Positions 51,056 through 60,805 of a stretch of DNA of 64,000 nucleotides are shown here, piece after piece. The DNA is from Lactococcus sp. dk101. Its GTDB lineage: Bacteria; Bacillota; Bacilli; Lactobacillales; Streptococcaceae. The stretch lies in NCBI RefSeq assembly GCF_009601055.1, contig NZ_WITI01000005.1, positions 62,001 through 126,000 of the forward strand, read 5' to 3'. The translations under genes were made by a program, and so were the position numbers. Positions within the stretch are counted from its first letter, which is position 1. The number at the start of each line of letters is the position of its first letter. The notes beneath the pieces were generated by a model. It did not search any database. It saw only the letters and a program-made list of their open reading frames with translations, and was not told where the DNA came from.

Positions 51056-51754
51056 ATGGTGAATGAAAAAGCGTTCTTGGAAAAAGTTAAATCTGGCATC
51101 ATTATTTCTTGTCAAGCACTACCTGGAGAGCCATTGTACACCGAAGAAGGTGGCGTAATGCCTCTTATGGCAACAGCTGCAAAAATGGCTGGTGCAGTCG
51201 GTATCCGGGCAAATTCCGTTCGAGATATTGAACAAATCAAAGCCGTTGTCGATCTTCCAATCATTGGAATTATCAAACGTGATTATTTGCCGGAAAAACC
51301 TTTTATCACGGCAACTATGAAAGAAGTCGATGAACTCGCTGCAACAGGTTGTGATGTGATTGCCTTTGATTGTACCCTTCGAAAGCGTCATGATGGCCTT
51401 AGTATCAACGCATTCATTGAACAAATCAAAACTAAATATCCCGACCAACTGTTAATGGCTGACTGTGCAACATTTGAAGAAGCTGTCAATGCTTACAAGG
51501 CTGGAGTTCATTTTGTTGGTACAACTCTCAGCGGATATACTGATGAAAGTATCAAACAAGAAGGCCCTGATATTGAACTTATTTCAAAACTCGTCAAAGA
51601 AGGAATTCCTGTCATTGCTGAAGGGCGTATCCATACTCCTGAACAAGCACAAGAAATCAAAAAATTAGGTGTTGTCAGCATGGTCATCGGGGGTGCAATT
51701 ACACGTCCTTTGGAAATTGCCAGTCGCTTCATCGACGCCGTTAAATCTGTCTAA
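51056..51754 (+). CDS. nanE: N-acetylmannosamine-6-phosphate 2-epimerase
   Basis: 232 residues, TIM barrel. Converts ManNAc-6-P to GlcNAc-6-P. Motifs: [12 protein letters not shown] (N-terminus), GIIKRDY with catalytic Lys, [18 protein letters not shown], and phosphate site [29 protein letters not shown] at 51044. Confidence 0.95.
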   Translation: MVNEKAFLEKVKSGIIISCQALPGEPLYTEEGGVMPLMATAAKMAGAVGIRANSVRDIEQIKAVVDLPIIGIIKRDYLPEKPFITATMKEVDELAATGCDVIAFDCTLRKRHDGLSINAFIEQIKTKYPDQLLMADCATFEEAVNAYKAGVHFVGTTLSGYTDESIKQEGPDIELISKLVKEGIPVIAEGRIHTPEQAQEIKKLGVVSMVIGGAITRPLEIASRFIDAVKSV

Positions 51755-52073
51755 GTATTTCATGATTTTATTTTATAGAAATCAAAACCATCCTATTGAT
51801 ACGGTCTTCCAATCTATCTTCTAGATAGAAAGCAACAAAAATATTTCACTACCAATAGGTCTTTTTTTAAGTTTTAAATGGAAACGCTATCACAAGTTGT
51901 ATTCTCGTAAACAGCGCTGACGAGGAGCTTCCAATTTTTGTGAACTTCGTTTCAAATATTTGCATCTTGGCGACTTGATTCGTTTACTTTTTAGTAAGTC
52001 CCAATTTTTAGTTTTAAAAATATCGTTTAAATCATGAATAAATCAATGATTTGAGCAAGGAGATTAGAAAAAT
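51755..52073 (+). promoter_or_regulatory. Gap between nanE and transporter: hairpins and cre site
   Basis: Contains a hairpin CTATCT-TCT-AGATAG around 51823-51837 nested between CCTATTG and CAATAGG, the second followed by TCTTTTTTT, a likely nanE terminator. A perfect cre, ATGGAAACGCTATCA, is at 51878-51892. A second promoter for the transporter genes is probable. No gene seen. Confidence 0.65.
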
Positions 52074-52967
52074 ATGAGAATAAAAACCAAAAACACGAGT
52101 GGTTCTCGAAGTATTGACAATCCATTATCAGGCTATGCATTTATTATCCCCCAAGTCCTTTTGATGGTTGTGTTTATCATCTACCCTGTCATCAAAGGTT
52201 TTAAAATGAGTTTCTTCGCAACTTACGGCATGGATTCGTATTTTGTTGGATTCGACAATTTTAAAACACTGTTTTCAGATCCTATCTTTTTGAAATCAAT
52301 CGTCAATACCCTGCTCTTTGTTGCAGCTATTGTTATCTTAACGATTGTTTTTGCTTTATTTGTTTCAACAACTGTTTACGATAAAAATCCCAAATACATT
52401 TCATTTATTAGAGCAAGTTACTATCTACCTGTTATGGTATCCATGGTTGTCATGAGTATCATCTGGAACTTCTTACTCACACCAACAAGCGGATTAATCA
52501 GCTATCTGATGGGAAATATGGGAATCCACAATGTTAATCTTCTAGGAAGTCCAAACATTGTCATGTGGGTCATCATCTTCGTTACATTTGTTGGGAATGT
52601 CGGACAAGCAATCATCTTGTACTTAGCAGATATGATTGGAATTCCTGAAGATTATTTTGAAGCTGCTCAATTAGACGGCGCTTCAAGATGGGAAAGAATT
52701 CGTTACATTTTAATTCCACTTTCAAAACCAACAACAATCTATTTAGTAGTCATCAATTTCATTGCTGTCTTAAAGATTTTCGTTGTTATTCAATTATTGA
52801 CTGGCGGTGGACCAAACAATGCTTCTGTAACAATGATGTACTACTTGTATCAAAATGCGTTTGTTTATAACCATACTGGAATTGCCGCAGCCATTGGTGT
52901 ATTGATGTTTATCATTGCACTTGTTCTCAGTATTCCACAAATGAAGTCATTCTTAAAAACAAAATAA
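52074..52967 (+). CDS. Sialic acid ABC transporter permease 1 (MalF-like)
   Basis: 297 residues, six membrane helices, EAA loop EAAQLDGASRWERIRYI-like (EDYFEAAQLDGASRWERI) near residue 205. Binding-protein-dependent sugar permease. Placed between nanE and nanA in the operon, so sialic acid or a related aminosugar is the substrate by context. Confidence 0.9.
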   Translation: MRIKTKNTSGSRSIDNPLSGYAFIIPQVLLMVVFIIYPVIKGFKMSFFATYGMDSYFVGFDNFKTLFSDPIFLKSIVNTLLFVAAIVILTIVFALFVSTTVYDKNPKYISFIRASYYLPVMVSMVVMSIIWNFLLTPTSGLISYLMGNMGIHNVNLLGSPNIVMWVIIFVTFVGNVGQAIILYLADMIGIPEDYFEAAQLDGASRWERIRYILIPLSKPTTIYLVVINFIAVLKIFVVIQLLTGGGPNNASVTMMYYLYQNAFVYNHTGIAAAIGVLMFIIALVLSIPQMKSFLKTK

Positions 52968-52980
52968 GGTAGGAAATAAA

Positions 52981-53817
52981 ATGTTGAAAAAAATAAGACG
53001 GTTAGAAAAATTTGACCTTGTCACAAGTATTATTGTCTTTGTTTTAGCCATTCTCTTCTTGTTGCCCCTCTTTTGGCTCTTAACAAATACCTTCAAAATG
53101 TCTGCTGACATTTACAAAATGCCACCTGATATTTTACCTAAAACATGGTATTTCGGTAATTTAACAGAATTATTCCAAGGTCAACCGACACTCGAATGGC
53201 TCAAAAATAGCTTCATCGTGTCATTTCTGACAGGGATTTTCTCTGTTGCCATTTCAGCAATGGCAGCTTATGGCTTTGCTAAAATCAAATTTAGAGGAAG
53301 CACATTCTTGTTCTTGCTCGTCATTGCATCCATCATGGTTCCCAAAGAAACTTTCATCGTTCCACTTTTTAAAGTTATTGTTGATTTAGGTTGGGTAGAT
53401 TCATACTCTTCAATGATTGTTCCCAACTTAGCCACAGGCTTTGGAACATTCCTTCTCTATGCTTATTTCAAAAAGATTCCCGACTCAATCCGTGAATCTG
53501 CTAAGCTTGACGGCGCAAACGAATGGACTATCTTCTGGCGCTTGATGCTTCCAATCGTTAAGCCTGGCTTAGCTGCCTTGTTTATCTTGAACTTTGTTAG
53601 TACATGGAATGACTATCTCTGGCAATTGTTGATGGCAAGAAGTAAAGAAATGAAGACTCTTACTGTCGGTGTCGCAAGTCTCCAACAAGATGTCAATCCT
53701 AATGTTGGTCTAAAAGTTGCTGGTGCTGCTCTGGCCGCTATCCCTATGATCATCATCTTCATTTTGTTCCAAAAATTCTTTACTAAAGGAACAACAGCTG
53801 GTGCGATTAAGGAATAA
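52981..53817 (+). CDS. Sialic acid ABC transporter permease 2 (MalG-like)
   Basis: 278 residues, six membrane helices, EAA loop RESAKLDGANEWTIFWRLMLP near residue 175 (in part). Partner of the 52074 permease. No ATP-binding protein is encoded nearby, so a shared MsmK-type ATPase elsewhere is needed. Confidence 0.9.
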   Translation: MLKKIRRLEKFDLVTSIIVFVLAILFLLPLFWLLTNTFKMSADIYKMPPDILPKTWYFGNLTELFQGQPTLEWLKNSFIVSFLTGIFSVAISAMAAYGFAKIKFRGSTFLFLLVIASIMVPKETFIVPLFKVIVDLGWVDSYSSMIVPNLATGFGTFLLYAYFKKIPDSIRESAKLDGANEWTIFWRLMLPIVKPGLAALFILNFVSTWNDYLWQLLMARSKEMKTLTVGVASLQQDVNPNVGLKVAGAALAAIPMIIIFILFQKFFTKGTTAGAIKE

Positions 53818-53828
53818 GGGAGAAAAAA

Positions 53829-55169
53829 ATGAAAAAATTTATATCAATCTTTATCGCAAGTTGCATTGCCTTACTCGCATTGACTGGTTGTGGTAAAACT
53901 GAAAAAGCGCAAAATGAAATCGAAGTTTGGCTCACGCCCCAATGGAAAGGGACATATAAAGCTACTGAAAAAGGGGCTGATTATGACAGTTTCATGAAAA
54001 CAGCGGCATCAATGTTTGAAAAAGAACACCCTGGTACAAAAATAAACATCCAAGTGGTTCCCGGAACTGAGCGTGATAGTAAAATGAGTGTGGCTGTCCA
54101 AACGGACACCCTACCAGATATCTTTTTTGACTCATCATTTGTTTTATCAACTTATGCCCACCAAGGCCTCCTTGCTGACTTTAATGATGTTGTCAGCGAT
54201 GACAGTAAAAAAGACATCTCGCAAACAGTTTGGGATAACGTATCAATTAATAATGATATTTATTTCTACCCATTCTCTCAAAATCCAGGAATGCTCGTCT
54301 ATAATGCTGATATGTTTAAAAAGGCCGGTCTTGAACAATATATTTCAGGGAAAACAAGTATTGCCGATTGGAATTTAAATGATTTTGAAACAATCCTGAA
54401 AAAACTAAAAGCTGCAAATCCAAAAGTTGCGCCACTCGGATTTTATGCCAAAGATAATCAAGGAGACACATGGAACATGATGTACCTTCGCATGTTTGGT
54501 AGTACTTTCTTCAATAAAGCTGGTCTCCTTAATATCAACGACAAACAAGGTGTTGAAGCAATGAATTTCATCGAGAAATTGAATAAAGAAAACCTGATTA
54601 CTGCGGGTGCCGAATCTCTTTCAAGTAGCGATGTTAACACCATGTTCCAAAACCAACAAGTAGCAATCAGTTTTACAAATGCTGTTTCATATCAAGGTAT
54701 CCTTTCAAATATGGATAGTGGTGCGATGACTAAATTTGATGCTCGTCTTGCCAACATTCCAAGTACAACAAATCCGATGTCATTCACTTATATTTTAAGC
54801 TCTGCTGTTTTCAAGACAAATGGGGAAAAACGTAAAGAATTGGCACAGGAATTTGTAAAATTCTATTCAGAAAACAAAGATTTAATTCAAGCTAGTACGA
54901 ACTTCCTCCCAGTTCGTGCAAGTGTTGCAGCAGCAGAATCTAAAGAAAATCCTTTGATTAATTCTTATCTCAAAAATGATAGTACAGTCGTCAATTTCTC
55001 AAACAATACACCTGGTTATGCAGAATTAAGAACAGCTCTTTATCCTCAGATTCAAGCTGTACTGACTGGTGAAAAAACATCGCAACAAGCCTTGGATGAC
55101 TTTGTTGTTGCGGGAGACAAAGCGATTGAAAGTGGCCTAAAATACTCGAAGGCTCTAAAAAATAAGTAA
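53829..55169 (+). CDS. Sugar-binding lipoprotein of the sialic acid importer
   Basis: 446 residues. Lipoprotein signal ending in the lipobox ALTGCGK (Cys about residue 20). Extracellular solute-binding protein family 1 fold, with VPGTERDSKMSVAVQ and FYSENKDLIQ. Resembles streptococcal SatA/NanU-type binding proteins in context and size. Decayed palindrome at 54190. Confidence 0.9.
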   Translation: MKKFISIFIASCIALLALTGCGKTEKAQNEIEVWLTPQWKGTYKATEKGADYDSFMKTAASMFEKEHPGTKINIQVVPGTERDSKMSVAVQTDTLPDIFFDSSFVLSTYAHQGLLADFNDVVSDDSKKDISQTVWDNVSINNDIYFYPFSQNPGMLVYNADMFKKAGLEQYISGKTSIADWNLNDFETILKKLKAANPKVAPLGFYAKDNQGDTWNMMYLRMFGSTFFNKAGLLNINDKQGVEAMNFIEKLNKENLITAGAESLSSSDVNTMFQNQQVAISFTNAVSYQGILSNMDSGAMTKFDARLANIPSTTNPMSFTYILSSAVFKTNGEKRKELAQEFVKFYSENKDLIQASTNFLPVRASVAAAESKENPLINSYLKNDSTVVNFSNNTPGYAELRTALYPQIQAVLTGEKTSQQALDDFVVAGDKAIESGLKYSKALKNK

Positions 55170-55222
55170 TAAATTAGAAAATGTCTTGTCAGCAATGACA
55201 AAACATGAGGGAACAGTTAAAA

Positions 55223-55675
55223 ATGATTATTGATTCCATAAATCAAATGCAGCGATATTTGGGAATTCATCCCAACCTTGATCAAGCAATACATTATCTT
55301 GTCAGTACGGATATCCAAAAATTAGGAACTGGAAAATTTGATATTGCAGGCGAGGATGTTTTTCTGATGATACGCGATGCAGAACTTTCCAAAAAGACAA
55401 GTTCCATCTTTGAGTATCACGAAAAATATATGGATATTCACTTGATGATTAAAGGCACTGAAACATCCAAGTACGGTCAATCCGTGGACAATTCAACAAA
55501 ATCATACGATGAAAAAACGGATTGTGGTAGCATTGTCAGTAACAGTATGCAAATCAATTCAATAGATGAGCAAACATTCATCATGTATTTTCCTGACGAA
55601 GCTCACCAACCTGACAATTATTTTTCGGGAAGTGAACAAGTTATCAAAGCTGTCATGAAAGTTCGTTTAAAATAA
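55223..55675 (+). CDS. YhcH/YjgK/YiaL family protein (probable sialic acid anomerase)
   Basis: 150 residues from ATG 55223; an upstream ATG at 55205 carries the ribosome-binding site of this start. Cupin-like DUF386 fold with HEKYMDIHLMIKG and MYFPDEAHQPD (metal-binding His and Glu). Members of this family sit in sialic acid and other sugar operons; YhcH in E. coli belongs to the nan operon, probably opening or mutarotating Neu5Ac. Confidence 0.88.
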   Translation: MIIDSINQMQRYLGIHPNLDQAIHYLVSTDIQKLGTGKFDIAGEDVFLMIRDAELSKKTSSIFEYHEKYMDIHLMIKGTETSKYGQSVDNSTKSYDEKTDCGSIVSNSMQINSIDEQTFIMYFPDEAHQPDNYFSGSEQVIKAVMKVRLK

Positions 55676-55700
55676 ATTTTAGAAAAGAAAGGTCTTTAAA

Positions 55701-56621
55701 ATGAAAGATTTAACAAAATATCAAGGAATTATCCCAGCATTCTATGCATGTTATGATGAAAATGGCGAAATTAGCCCAGAAGCTGTCCAACAGTTGACAC
55801 AATATTTTATCGATAAAAAGGTCAATGGTTTGTATGTTAACGGCTCTTCTGGTGAATGTATTTATCAAAGTGTAGCAGACCGTAAACTCGTTATAGAAAA
55901 CGTTATGAAGATTGCTAAAGGAAAATTGACAATCATTTGTCACGTTGCCGCAAACAATACAAAAGACAGTATCGAGCTTGCGAAACACGCTGAATCACTT
56001 GGTGTTGATGCAATTGCTTCTATCCCACCTATTTATTTCCGATTACCCGAATATGCTGTTGCGCAATATTGGAATGACATCAGTAATGCAGCACCAAATA
56101 CAGACTTTGTCATTTACAATATTCCTCAACTTTCTGGAACGACACTGACAAAATCACTCTACACTGAAATGCTCAAGAACAAAAATGTCATCGGTGTTAA
56201 AAATTCGTCAATGCCTGTTCAAGACATTCAAGAATTTAGCGCCCTTGGCGGAGCTGATCACCTAGTATTTAATGGCCCAGATGAACAGTTCTTAGGCGGA
56301 CGTCTTATGGGGGCGTATGCTGGTATTGGTGGAACCTATGGTGCCATGCCTGAACTATTTGTAAAATTGAACGAACTCATTCAAGTTAAAGATTTAGAAA
56401 CCGCTAAAGCCTTGCAATATACTATCAATGACATCATTGCTAAACTTGTCTCTGCACACGGTAATATGTACGGCGTAATCAAAGCTGTTTTGAAAATCAA
56501 TGAGAAGCTTAACATCGGTGGCGTACGTCAACCATTGACACCTGTAAGCACTGACGATGAAGCTATCATTGAAGAAGCCGCTAAAATGATACGTGATGCA
56601 AAAATTAAATTCTGTAAATAA
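55701..56621 (+). CDS. nanA: N-acetylneuraminate lyase
   Basis: 306 residues, DHDPS-type TIM barrel. Splits Neu5Ac into ManNAc and pyruvate. YVNGSSGEC (GxxGE carboxylate site) near residue 46, the catalytic Tyr in FVIYNIPQ near 141, and the Schiff-base Lys in IGVKNSS near 170 with the SS typical of NanA. Good ribosome-binding site AAAGAAAGG. Confidence 0.94.
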   Translation: MKDLTKYQGIIPAFYACYDENGEISPEAVQQLTQYFIDKKVNGLYVNGSSGECIYQSVADRKLVIENVMKIAKGKLTIICHVAANNTKDSIELAKHAESLGVDAIASIPPIYFRLPEYAVAQYWNDISNAAPNTDFVIYNIPQLSGTTLTKSLYTEMLKNKNVIGVKNSSMPVQDIQEFSALGGADHLVFNGPDEQFLGGRLMGAYAGIGGTYGAMPELFVKLNELIQVKDLETAKALQYTINDIIAKLVSAHGNMYGVIKAVLKINEKLNIGGVRQPLTPVSTDDEAIIEEAAKMIRDAKIKFCK

Positions 56622-56636
56622 GACGTGAGGTTTCCG

Positions 56637-57530
56637 ATGAAAAAATATATCGCTATTGATATTGGTGGTACTTCCATCAAATATGGGCTAGTAGATAGTC
56701 AAGCAAATATTGTCAGCACTGATGAAATGGACACTCAAGCAGATAAAGGCGGCCCTGCCATCCTTGAAAAAATTATTTCAATTATTGAAAGATTTATAGC
56801 TGAAAATAATGATATTGCAGGCGTTGGGATTTCTTCGGCTGGTATGATTGACCCTGTAAAAGGAGAAGTCTTTTACTCAGGCCCGCAAATTCCAAATTAT
56901 ATAGGAACACAATTTAAAGCTGTCATCGAGGATAAATTCAACCTTCCTTGCGAAATCGAAAACGATGTCAATTGTGCTGGATTGGCTGAAGCAATTTCTG
57001 GTAGTGCTAAAGATAGTAAGGTTGCACTTTGCTTAACAATAGGAACTGGGATTGGTGGCGCATTACTTTTGAATTCTACTATTTACTCAGGTTTTAGTTA
57101 TAGCGCCTGTGAAGTTGGATACATTCGAATTTCTGATGGAGCATTCCAAGATTTAGCTTCTACGACTGCTTTAGTCAATCGTGCCGCTGAGCTTCACAAT
57201 GATGATGTAAGTTCATGGAACGGATATCGCATTTTTGAAGAAGCAAAACAAGGAGATTCTCTTTGTATCCAGGCAATTGATCAAATGGTTAATTACCTTG
57301 CTGAAGGAATTGCAAACATCTGCTACGTTGCTAACCCAGAAGTTATCGTCTTGGGTGGTGGCATCATGGCTCAAAAAGAATATTTAGAAGCAAAAATTGA
57401 TAAAGCGCTGAGAAAAAACTTAGTTTCAAGCCTAGCTGACGTAACAAAAGTTAAATTTGCACACTATCAAAATCAAGCTGGCATGCTTGGTGCTTACTAT
57501 AATTTTAAAATTCGTCAACAAATTGATTAA
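56637..57530 (+). CDS. nanK: ROK family kinase, probable ManNAc kinase
   Basis: 297 residues from ATG 56637 (GTGAGG). ATP site AIDIGGTSIKYG, then LTIGTGIGGA, and substrate Glu in SACEVGYIR. The usual ROK zinc motif CxCGxxGC is absent: the equivalent region reads GAFQDLASTTALV with no Cys cluster, as in NanK-type kinases of streptococci. It phosphorylates ManNAc before NanE by context. Confidence 0.88.
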   Translation: MKKYIAIDIGGTSIKYGLVDSQANIVSTDEMDTQADKGGPAILEKIISIIERFIAENNDIAGVGISSAGMIDPVKGEVFYSGPQIPNYIGTQFKAVIEDKFNLPCEIENDVNCAGLAEAISGSAKDSKVALCLTIGTGIGGALLLNSTIYSGFSYSACEVGYIRISDGAFQDLASTTALVNRAAELHNDDVSSWNGYRIFEEAKQGDSLCIQAIDQMVNYLAEGIANICYVANPEVIVLGGGIMAQKEYLEAKIDKALRKNLVSSLADVTKVKFAHYQNQAGMLGAYYNFKIRQQID

Positions 57531-57548
57531 CTAAATGAGGAAATAATA

Positions 57549-58511
57549 ATGATTGAAACAATGTCTCTCGAAGAAATGAAAACATATCAGGGAAGACAAG
57601 ATATACCTAAATATTTCACTGATTTTTGGACAAAACAAAAAGAAAATTGTTCGAGTTTAGAAAATTACCAGCTTGAAAAAAAAGAATTTGGAATTGATTT
57701 TGCAAATTTTTATGAACTGACCTTTGAAGGCACGAATGGCTCAACTGTTTATTCAAAATGTATCTTTCCAAAGACGAGTAAAAATATTCCTTTAATTTTC
57801 TACTTCCATGGCTACCAAGGCCAAAGTCCTGATTGGACAGAAAATTTAAAATTCGTAGCTGCTGGCTATGGCGTTGTCTGTATGGACGTTCGGGGTCAAG
57901 CTGGACATTCTACTGACCATGGTGTTTTCGATGGAATTACCGTCAAAGGACAGGTCATTAGAGGTGCAGTTTCTGGGCCTGATCAGCTTTTCTTTAAAGA
58001 TGTTTATCTCGATGTTTATCAGCTCGTTAACCTTGTTTCTAGCTTCTCTTTTGTAGATAGCAATAAACTTTATAGTTATGGTGCCTCTCAAGGCGGTGCT
58101 TTAGCACTAGTTGCTGCTGCCCTAAATTCAAAAATCAAAAAAGTTGTTTCAATTTATCCATTCCTTTCTGATTTTAAACGCGTACTAGAACTAGGAAATC
58201 ATAGTGAGCCCTATGATGAATTGTTTAGATATTTTAAATTTTCAGATCCATTTCACGAGACAGAAGATGAGATATTACACAATCTATCTTACATTGATGT
58301 CAAAAATCTCGCGCATTTTATCCATTGCCCTGTAACAATGGTTACTGGACTAGAAGATAATGTCTGTCCGCCGTCAACACAATTCGCAATCTATAATCGT
58401 ATTGAGTCACCCAAAGAACATAAGATCTTACCAGAGTACAGTCACGAAGCAATGAATGTCAAAATCAATGATTTTGCTTTTGATCAACTCATCGGCTCTA
58501 AGATAATATAA
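57549..58511 (+). CDS. CE7-family esterase (probable sialate O-acetylesterase)
   Basis: 320 residues, the size of acetylxylan esterase/cephalosporin C deacetylases. Nucleophile in SYGASQGGALA (about residue 180), the CE7 RGQ motif VRGQAGHS, Asp in GLEDNVCPPST and His in EYSHEAM. CE7 enzymes in nan operons are thought to remove O-acetyl groups from sialic acids so that the sugar can be used. Last gene of the operon. Confidence 0.85.
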   Translation: MIETMSLEEMKTYQGRQDIPKYFTDFWTKQKENCSSLENYQLEKKEFGIDFANFYELTFEGTNGSTVYSKCIFPKTSKNIPLIFYFHGYQGQSPDWTENLKFVAAGYGVVCMDVRGQAGHSTDHGVFDGITVKGQVIRGAVSGPDQLFFKDVYLDVYQLVNLVSSFSFVDSNKLYSYGASQGGALALVAAALNSKIKKVVSIYPFLSDFKRVLELGNHSEPYDELFRYFKFSDPFHETEDEILHNLSYIDVKNLAHFIHCPVTMVTGLEDNVCPPSTQFAIYNRIESPKEHKILPEYSHEAMNVKINDFAFDQLIGSKII

Positions 58512-58512
58512 C

Positions 58513-58541
58513 AAAAAAAGAACAGTTTCCTGTTCTTTTTT
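58513..58541 (+). terminator. nan operon terminator
   Basis: AAAAAGAACAG-tttc-CTGTTCTTTTT. The palindrome TGTCAGTACTGACA follows immediately (58544-58557) between convergent genes. Confidence 0.9.
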
Positions 58542-58568
58542 ATTGTCAGTACTGACAAGTCTAAGACA

Positions 58569-58751
58569 TCACTCGTTATCAAAAATCATCAAAAGTGTCA
58601 TCGATCCTTTGATGTCGTGTGTCAATCCTTCTATACTTTCACGATTATTATAAAGCAAACTCTGATGGTCTTTCTCCCGAATTTCAGGGATTCGCAGTAA
58701 GACTTCTAATTGCTTTAAGAAAGCCTGCTCCCCTTCTTCAATTATTTGCAT
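58569..58751 (-). CDS. 60-residue protein of unknown function
   Basis: ATG 58751 follows GGAAGGAAAAAGAG, a good ribosome-binding site. The product is charged and helical (QAFLKQLEVLLRIPEIREKD, then GLTHDIKGSMTLLMIFDNE), with no signal or membrane helix. Family not recognised; similar small helical proteins occur beside gap in related cocci but I cannot name one. Convergent with the nan operon. Confidence 0.65.
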   Translation of the reverse strand: MQIIEEGEQAFLKQLEVLLRIPEIREKDHQSLLYNNRESIEGLTHDIKGSMTLLMIFDNE

Positions 58752-58817
58752 CTCTTTTTCCTTCCTTTACTATTATATATTGAAATGGAGCTTATGGCAA
58801 TAGATTGCTCGGGAAAA

Positions 58818-58843
58818 ACAAAAAAACTGGCCTAAGCCAGTTT
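58818..58843 (-). terminator. gap terminator
   Basis: On the minus strand AAACTGGC-TTAG-GCCAGTTTTTTT. Confidence 0.9.
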
Positions 58844-58859
58844 CATTTCGTAAATTTGA

Positions 58860-59873
58860 TTATTTAGCGATTGAAGCGAAGTATTCAAGAGTACGAACAA
58901 GTTGTGAAGTGTATGACATTTCGTTGTCGTACCAAGCAACTGTTTTAACAAGTTGGAAATCACCTGCAGTTGTAACTTCAGTTTGAGTTGGGTCGAAGAT
59001 TGAACCGTGGCTTTCACCGATGATGTCGCGTGAAACGATGTTATCAGCGTTGTAACCGAATGATTCGTTTTCTGCAGCTTTCATAACTGCATTAACTTCG
59101 TCAACAGTAACTTTCTTGTCAAGGATTGAAACAAGTTCAGTCAATGATCCAGTTGGTGAAGGTACACGTTGTGCATGTCCAGCAAGTTTACCGTTAAGTG
59201 CAGGGATAACAAGACCGATAGCTTTAGCAGCACCAGTTGAGTTAGGAACGATGTTTTCAGCAGCAGCACGAGCGCGACGGAAGTCACCTTTACGGTGTGG
59301 GCCGTCAAGAAGCATTTGGTCACCAGTGTAGCTGTGAATTGTAGTCATTGTACCAACTTCGATACCGAAAGCTTTGTTCAAAGCGTCAGCCATTGGAGCA
59401 AGACAGTTAGTTGTACATGAAGCACCAGAAATTACTGTTTCAGTACCGTCAAGTTCAGTGTGGTTAGTGTTGAAAACGATAGTTTTAACGTCGTTTCCAC
59501 CAGGTGCTGTGATAACAACTTTCTTAGCTCCGCCATTAGCGTGCAAGTGTTTTTCAGCAGCAGCTTTTGAAGCAAAGAAACCAGTTGCTTCAAGAACGAT
59601 TTCTACACCAGCAGAAGCCCAGTCGATTTGTTCAGGGTCGCGTTCTTGAGTAACACGGATGAATTTACCGTTAACGTTGAATCCACCTTCAGCAACTTCA
59701 ACTGTACCGTCGAATTTACCTTGAGTTGAATCATATTTCAACAAGTGAGCAAGCATAGCTGGATCTGTAAGATCGTTAATTGCTGCAACTTCTACACCTT
59801 CAACATTTTCAATACGACGAAGTGCAAGACGTCCGATACGTCCGAAACCGTTAATACCAACTTTAACTACCAT
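58860..59873 (-). CDS. gap: Glyceraldehyde-3-phosphate dehydrogenase
   Basis: 337 residues. Oxidises and phosphorylates GAP in glycolysis. NAD fold [14 protein letters not shown], active-site Cys in [10 protein letters not shown] (about residue 154), catalytic His in TIHSYTGDQ. Codon choice is strongly biased, as for a highly expressed gene. Strong ribosome-binding site AAGGAGGAAA. Confidence 0.98.
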   Translation of the reverse strand: MVVKVGINGFGRIGRLALRRIENVEGVEVAAINDLTDPAMLAHLLKYDSTQGKFDGTVEVAEGGFNVNGKFIRVTQERDPEQIDWASAGVEIVLEATGFFASKAAAEKHLHANGGAKKVVITAPGGNDVKTIVFNTNHTELDGTETVISGASCTTNCLAPMADALNKAFGIEVGTMTTIHSYTGDQMLLDGPHRKGDFRRARAAAENIVPNSTGAAKAIGLVIPALNGKLAGHAQRVPSPTGSLTELVSILDKKVTVDEVNAVMKAAENESFGYNADNIVSRDIIGESHGSIFDPTQTEVTTAGDFQLVKTVAWYDNEMSYTSQLVRTLEYFASIAK

Positions 59874-60192
59874 GAGTAGTTTCCTCCTTATAGGATTTTA
59901 GATTTTATAAAGCAAACCGCTTTAAAGTGACTAAGTTAATTATTTAACTTACATACTTTATTTTAACACTTTTTGAGATTTTTGCAAGGGCAAACAACTA
60001 TTAAATCCACTTGTTAAGCGGATGTAACGTATTTACGCCAATGAAAATGTTTACATTTATTTTTCTGAAAATTGTGTGTTTTTTAATATTCGCTCTGTTT
60101 TTTACCCAAATAATAAAAATTGACTAAGAATATTTCAATCGACAAAAAAACTGCTCAAAGGCAGTCATAAAATCAAATATAATAACGCATTT
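59874..60192 (-). promoter_or_regulatory. gap promoter region
   Basis: On the minus strand TTGCAA (59987-59982), 16 bases, TAAAAT (59965-59960) with TG before it. The leader contains AAAGCggtttGCTTT. ATGAAAATGTTTACA (60041-60055) matches the cre pattern with one change. No gene in this stretch. Confidence 0.65.
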
Positions 60193-60681
60193 TTACTTTC
60201 CAAAAACTCTTGAGAAGAAACCTTTATTTTTATCCGCACTGATTTCTTTTTGGATTTCAGCCAAAAATGCTTTTTGATCCGTCAATGCTTTATCCATCAG
60301 CTCTTGTTGCTTCTTGATTTGAAGATCTTTCTCAGCAATTTGAGCATCTTTTGTAGAAAGTTGTTCATCTTTTGTGTTGAGCTGTTGTTGAAGGCGATCA
60401 ATCTCGGTGTTTTTGTCTTTCATGAAGTTTGAAAGCATCTCAAAAACAGCGCTATCGTCAGCTTTGACAGCAACTTCATGTTGTTCAACCACTTCTGCTT
60501 CAGCGGTGACAACTTTTCCATAAAGGCCTTCCAGTTCATGAATCCCAAGTAAATTCACGACTGTTATATTTTTCTCATTTTTCTCAACAAATTCACTATC
60601 AAGCGACTTGACACGTTTATTCATCGCTTGTCGGGTTACTCCAAAGAGTTCTGCTAATTCACTTACTGTTTTTGTTTCCAT
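60193..60681 (-). CDS. DUF536-like HTH coiled-coil protein
   Basis: 162 residues. N-terminal helix-turn-helix (KTVSELAELFGVTRQAMNKRV), a middle acidic linker, a long coiled coil (about 95-145, DRLQQQLNTKDEQLSTKD with repeated KD units) and a C-terminal amphipathic tail GFFSRVFGK. This is the build of the DUF536 proteins common beside lactococcal plasmid rep genes and on lactococcal chromosomes. DNA binding is likely; the role is unknown. No rep gene is near. Confidence 0.75.
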   Translation of the reverse strand: METKTVSELAELFGVTRQAMNKRVKSLDSEFVEKNEKNITVVNLLGIHELEGLYGKVVTAEAEVVEQHEVAVKADDSAVFEMLSNFMKDKNTEIDRLQQQLNTKDEQLSTKDAQIAEKDLQIKKQQELMDKALTDQKAFLAEIQKEISADKNKGFFSRVFGK

Positions 60682-60805
60682 AATGTCTATAATACCACAT
60701 TTTTAGCGTTTTTTGTAGATTTATTATAAAAAATGTAGCTCGCATATCATTCTCATATAAATGAGAAAAATATTATAATTAAATTAGAAAAAGAAAGGAA
60801 ATGGC

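Noticed and set aside
60041..60055. Full cre site upstream of gap
   Set aside because: One core base (C to T) departs from the pattern and it lies some 55 bases upstream of the -35; kept only as cre-like.
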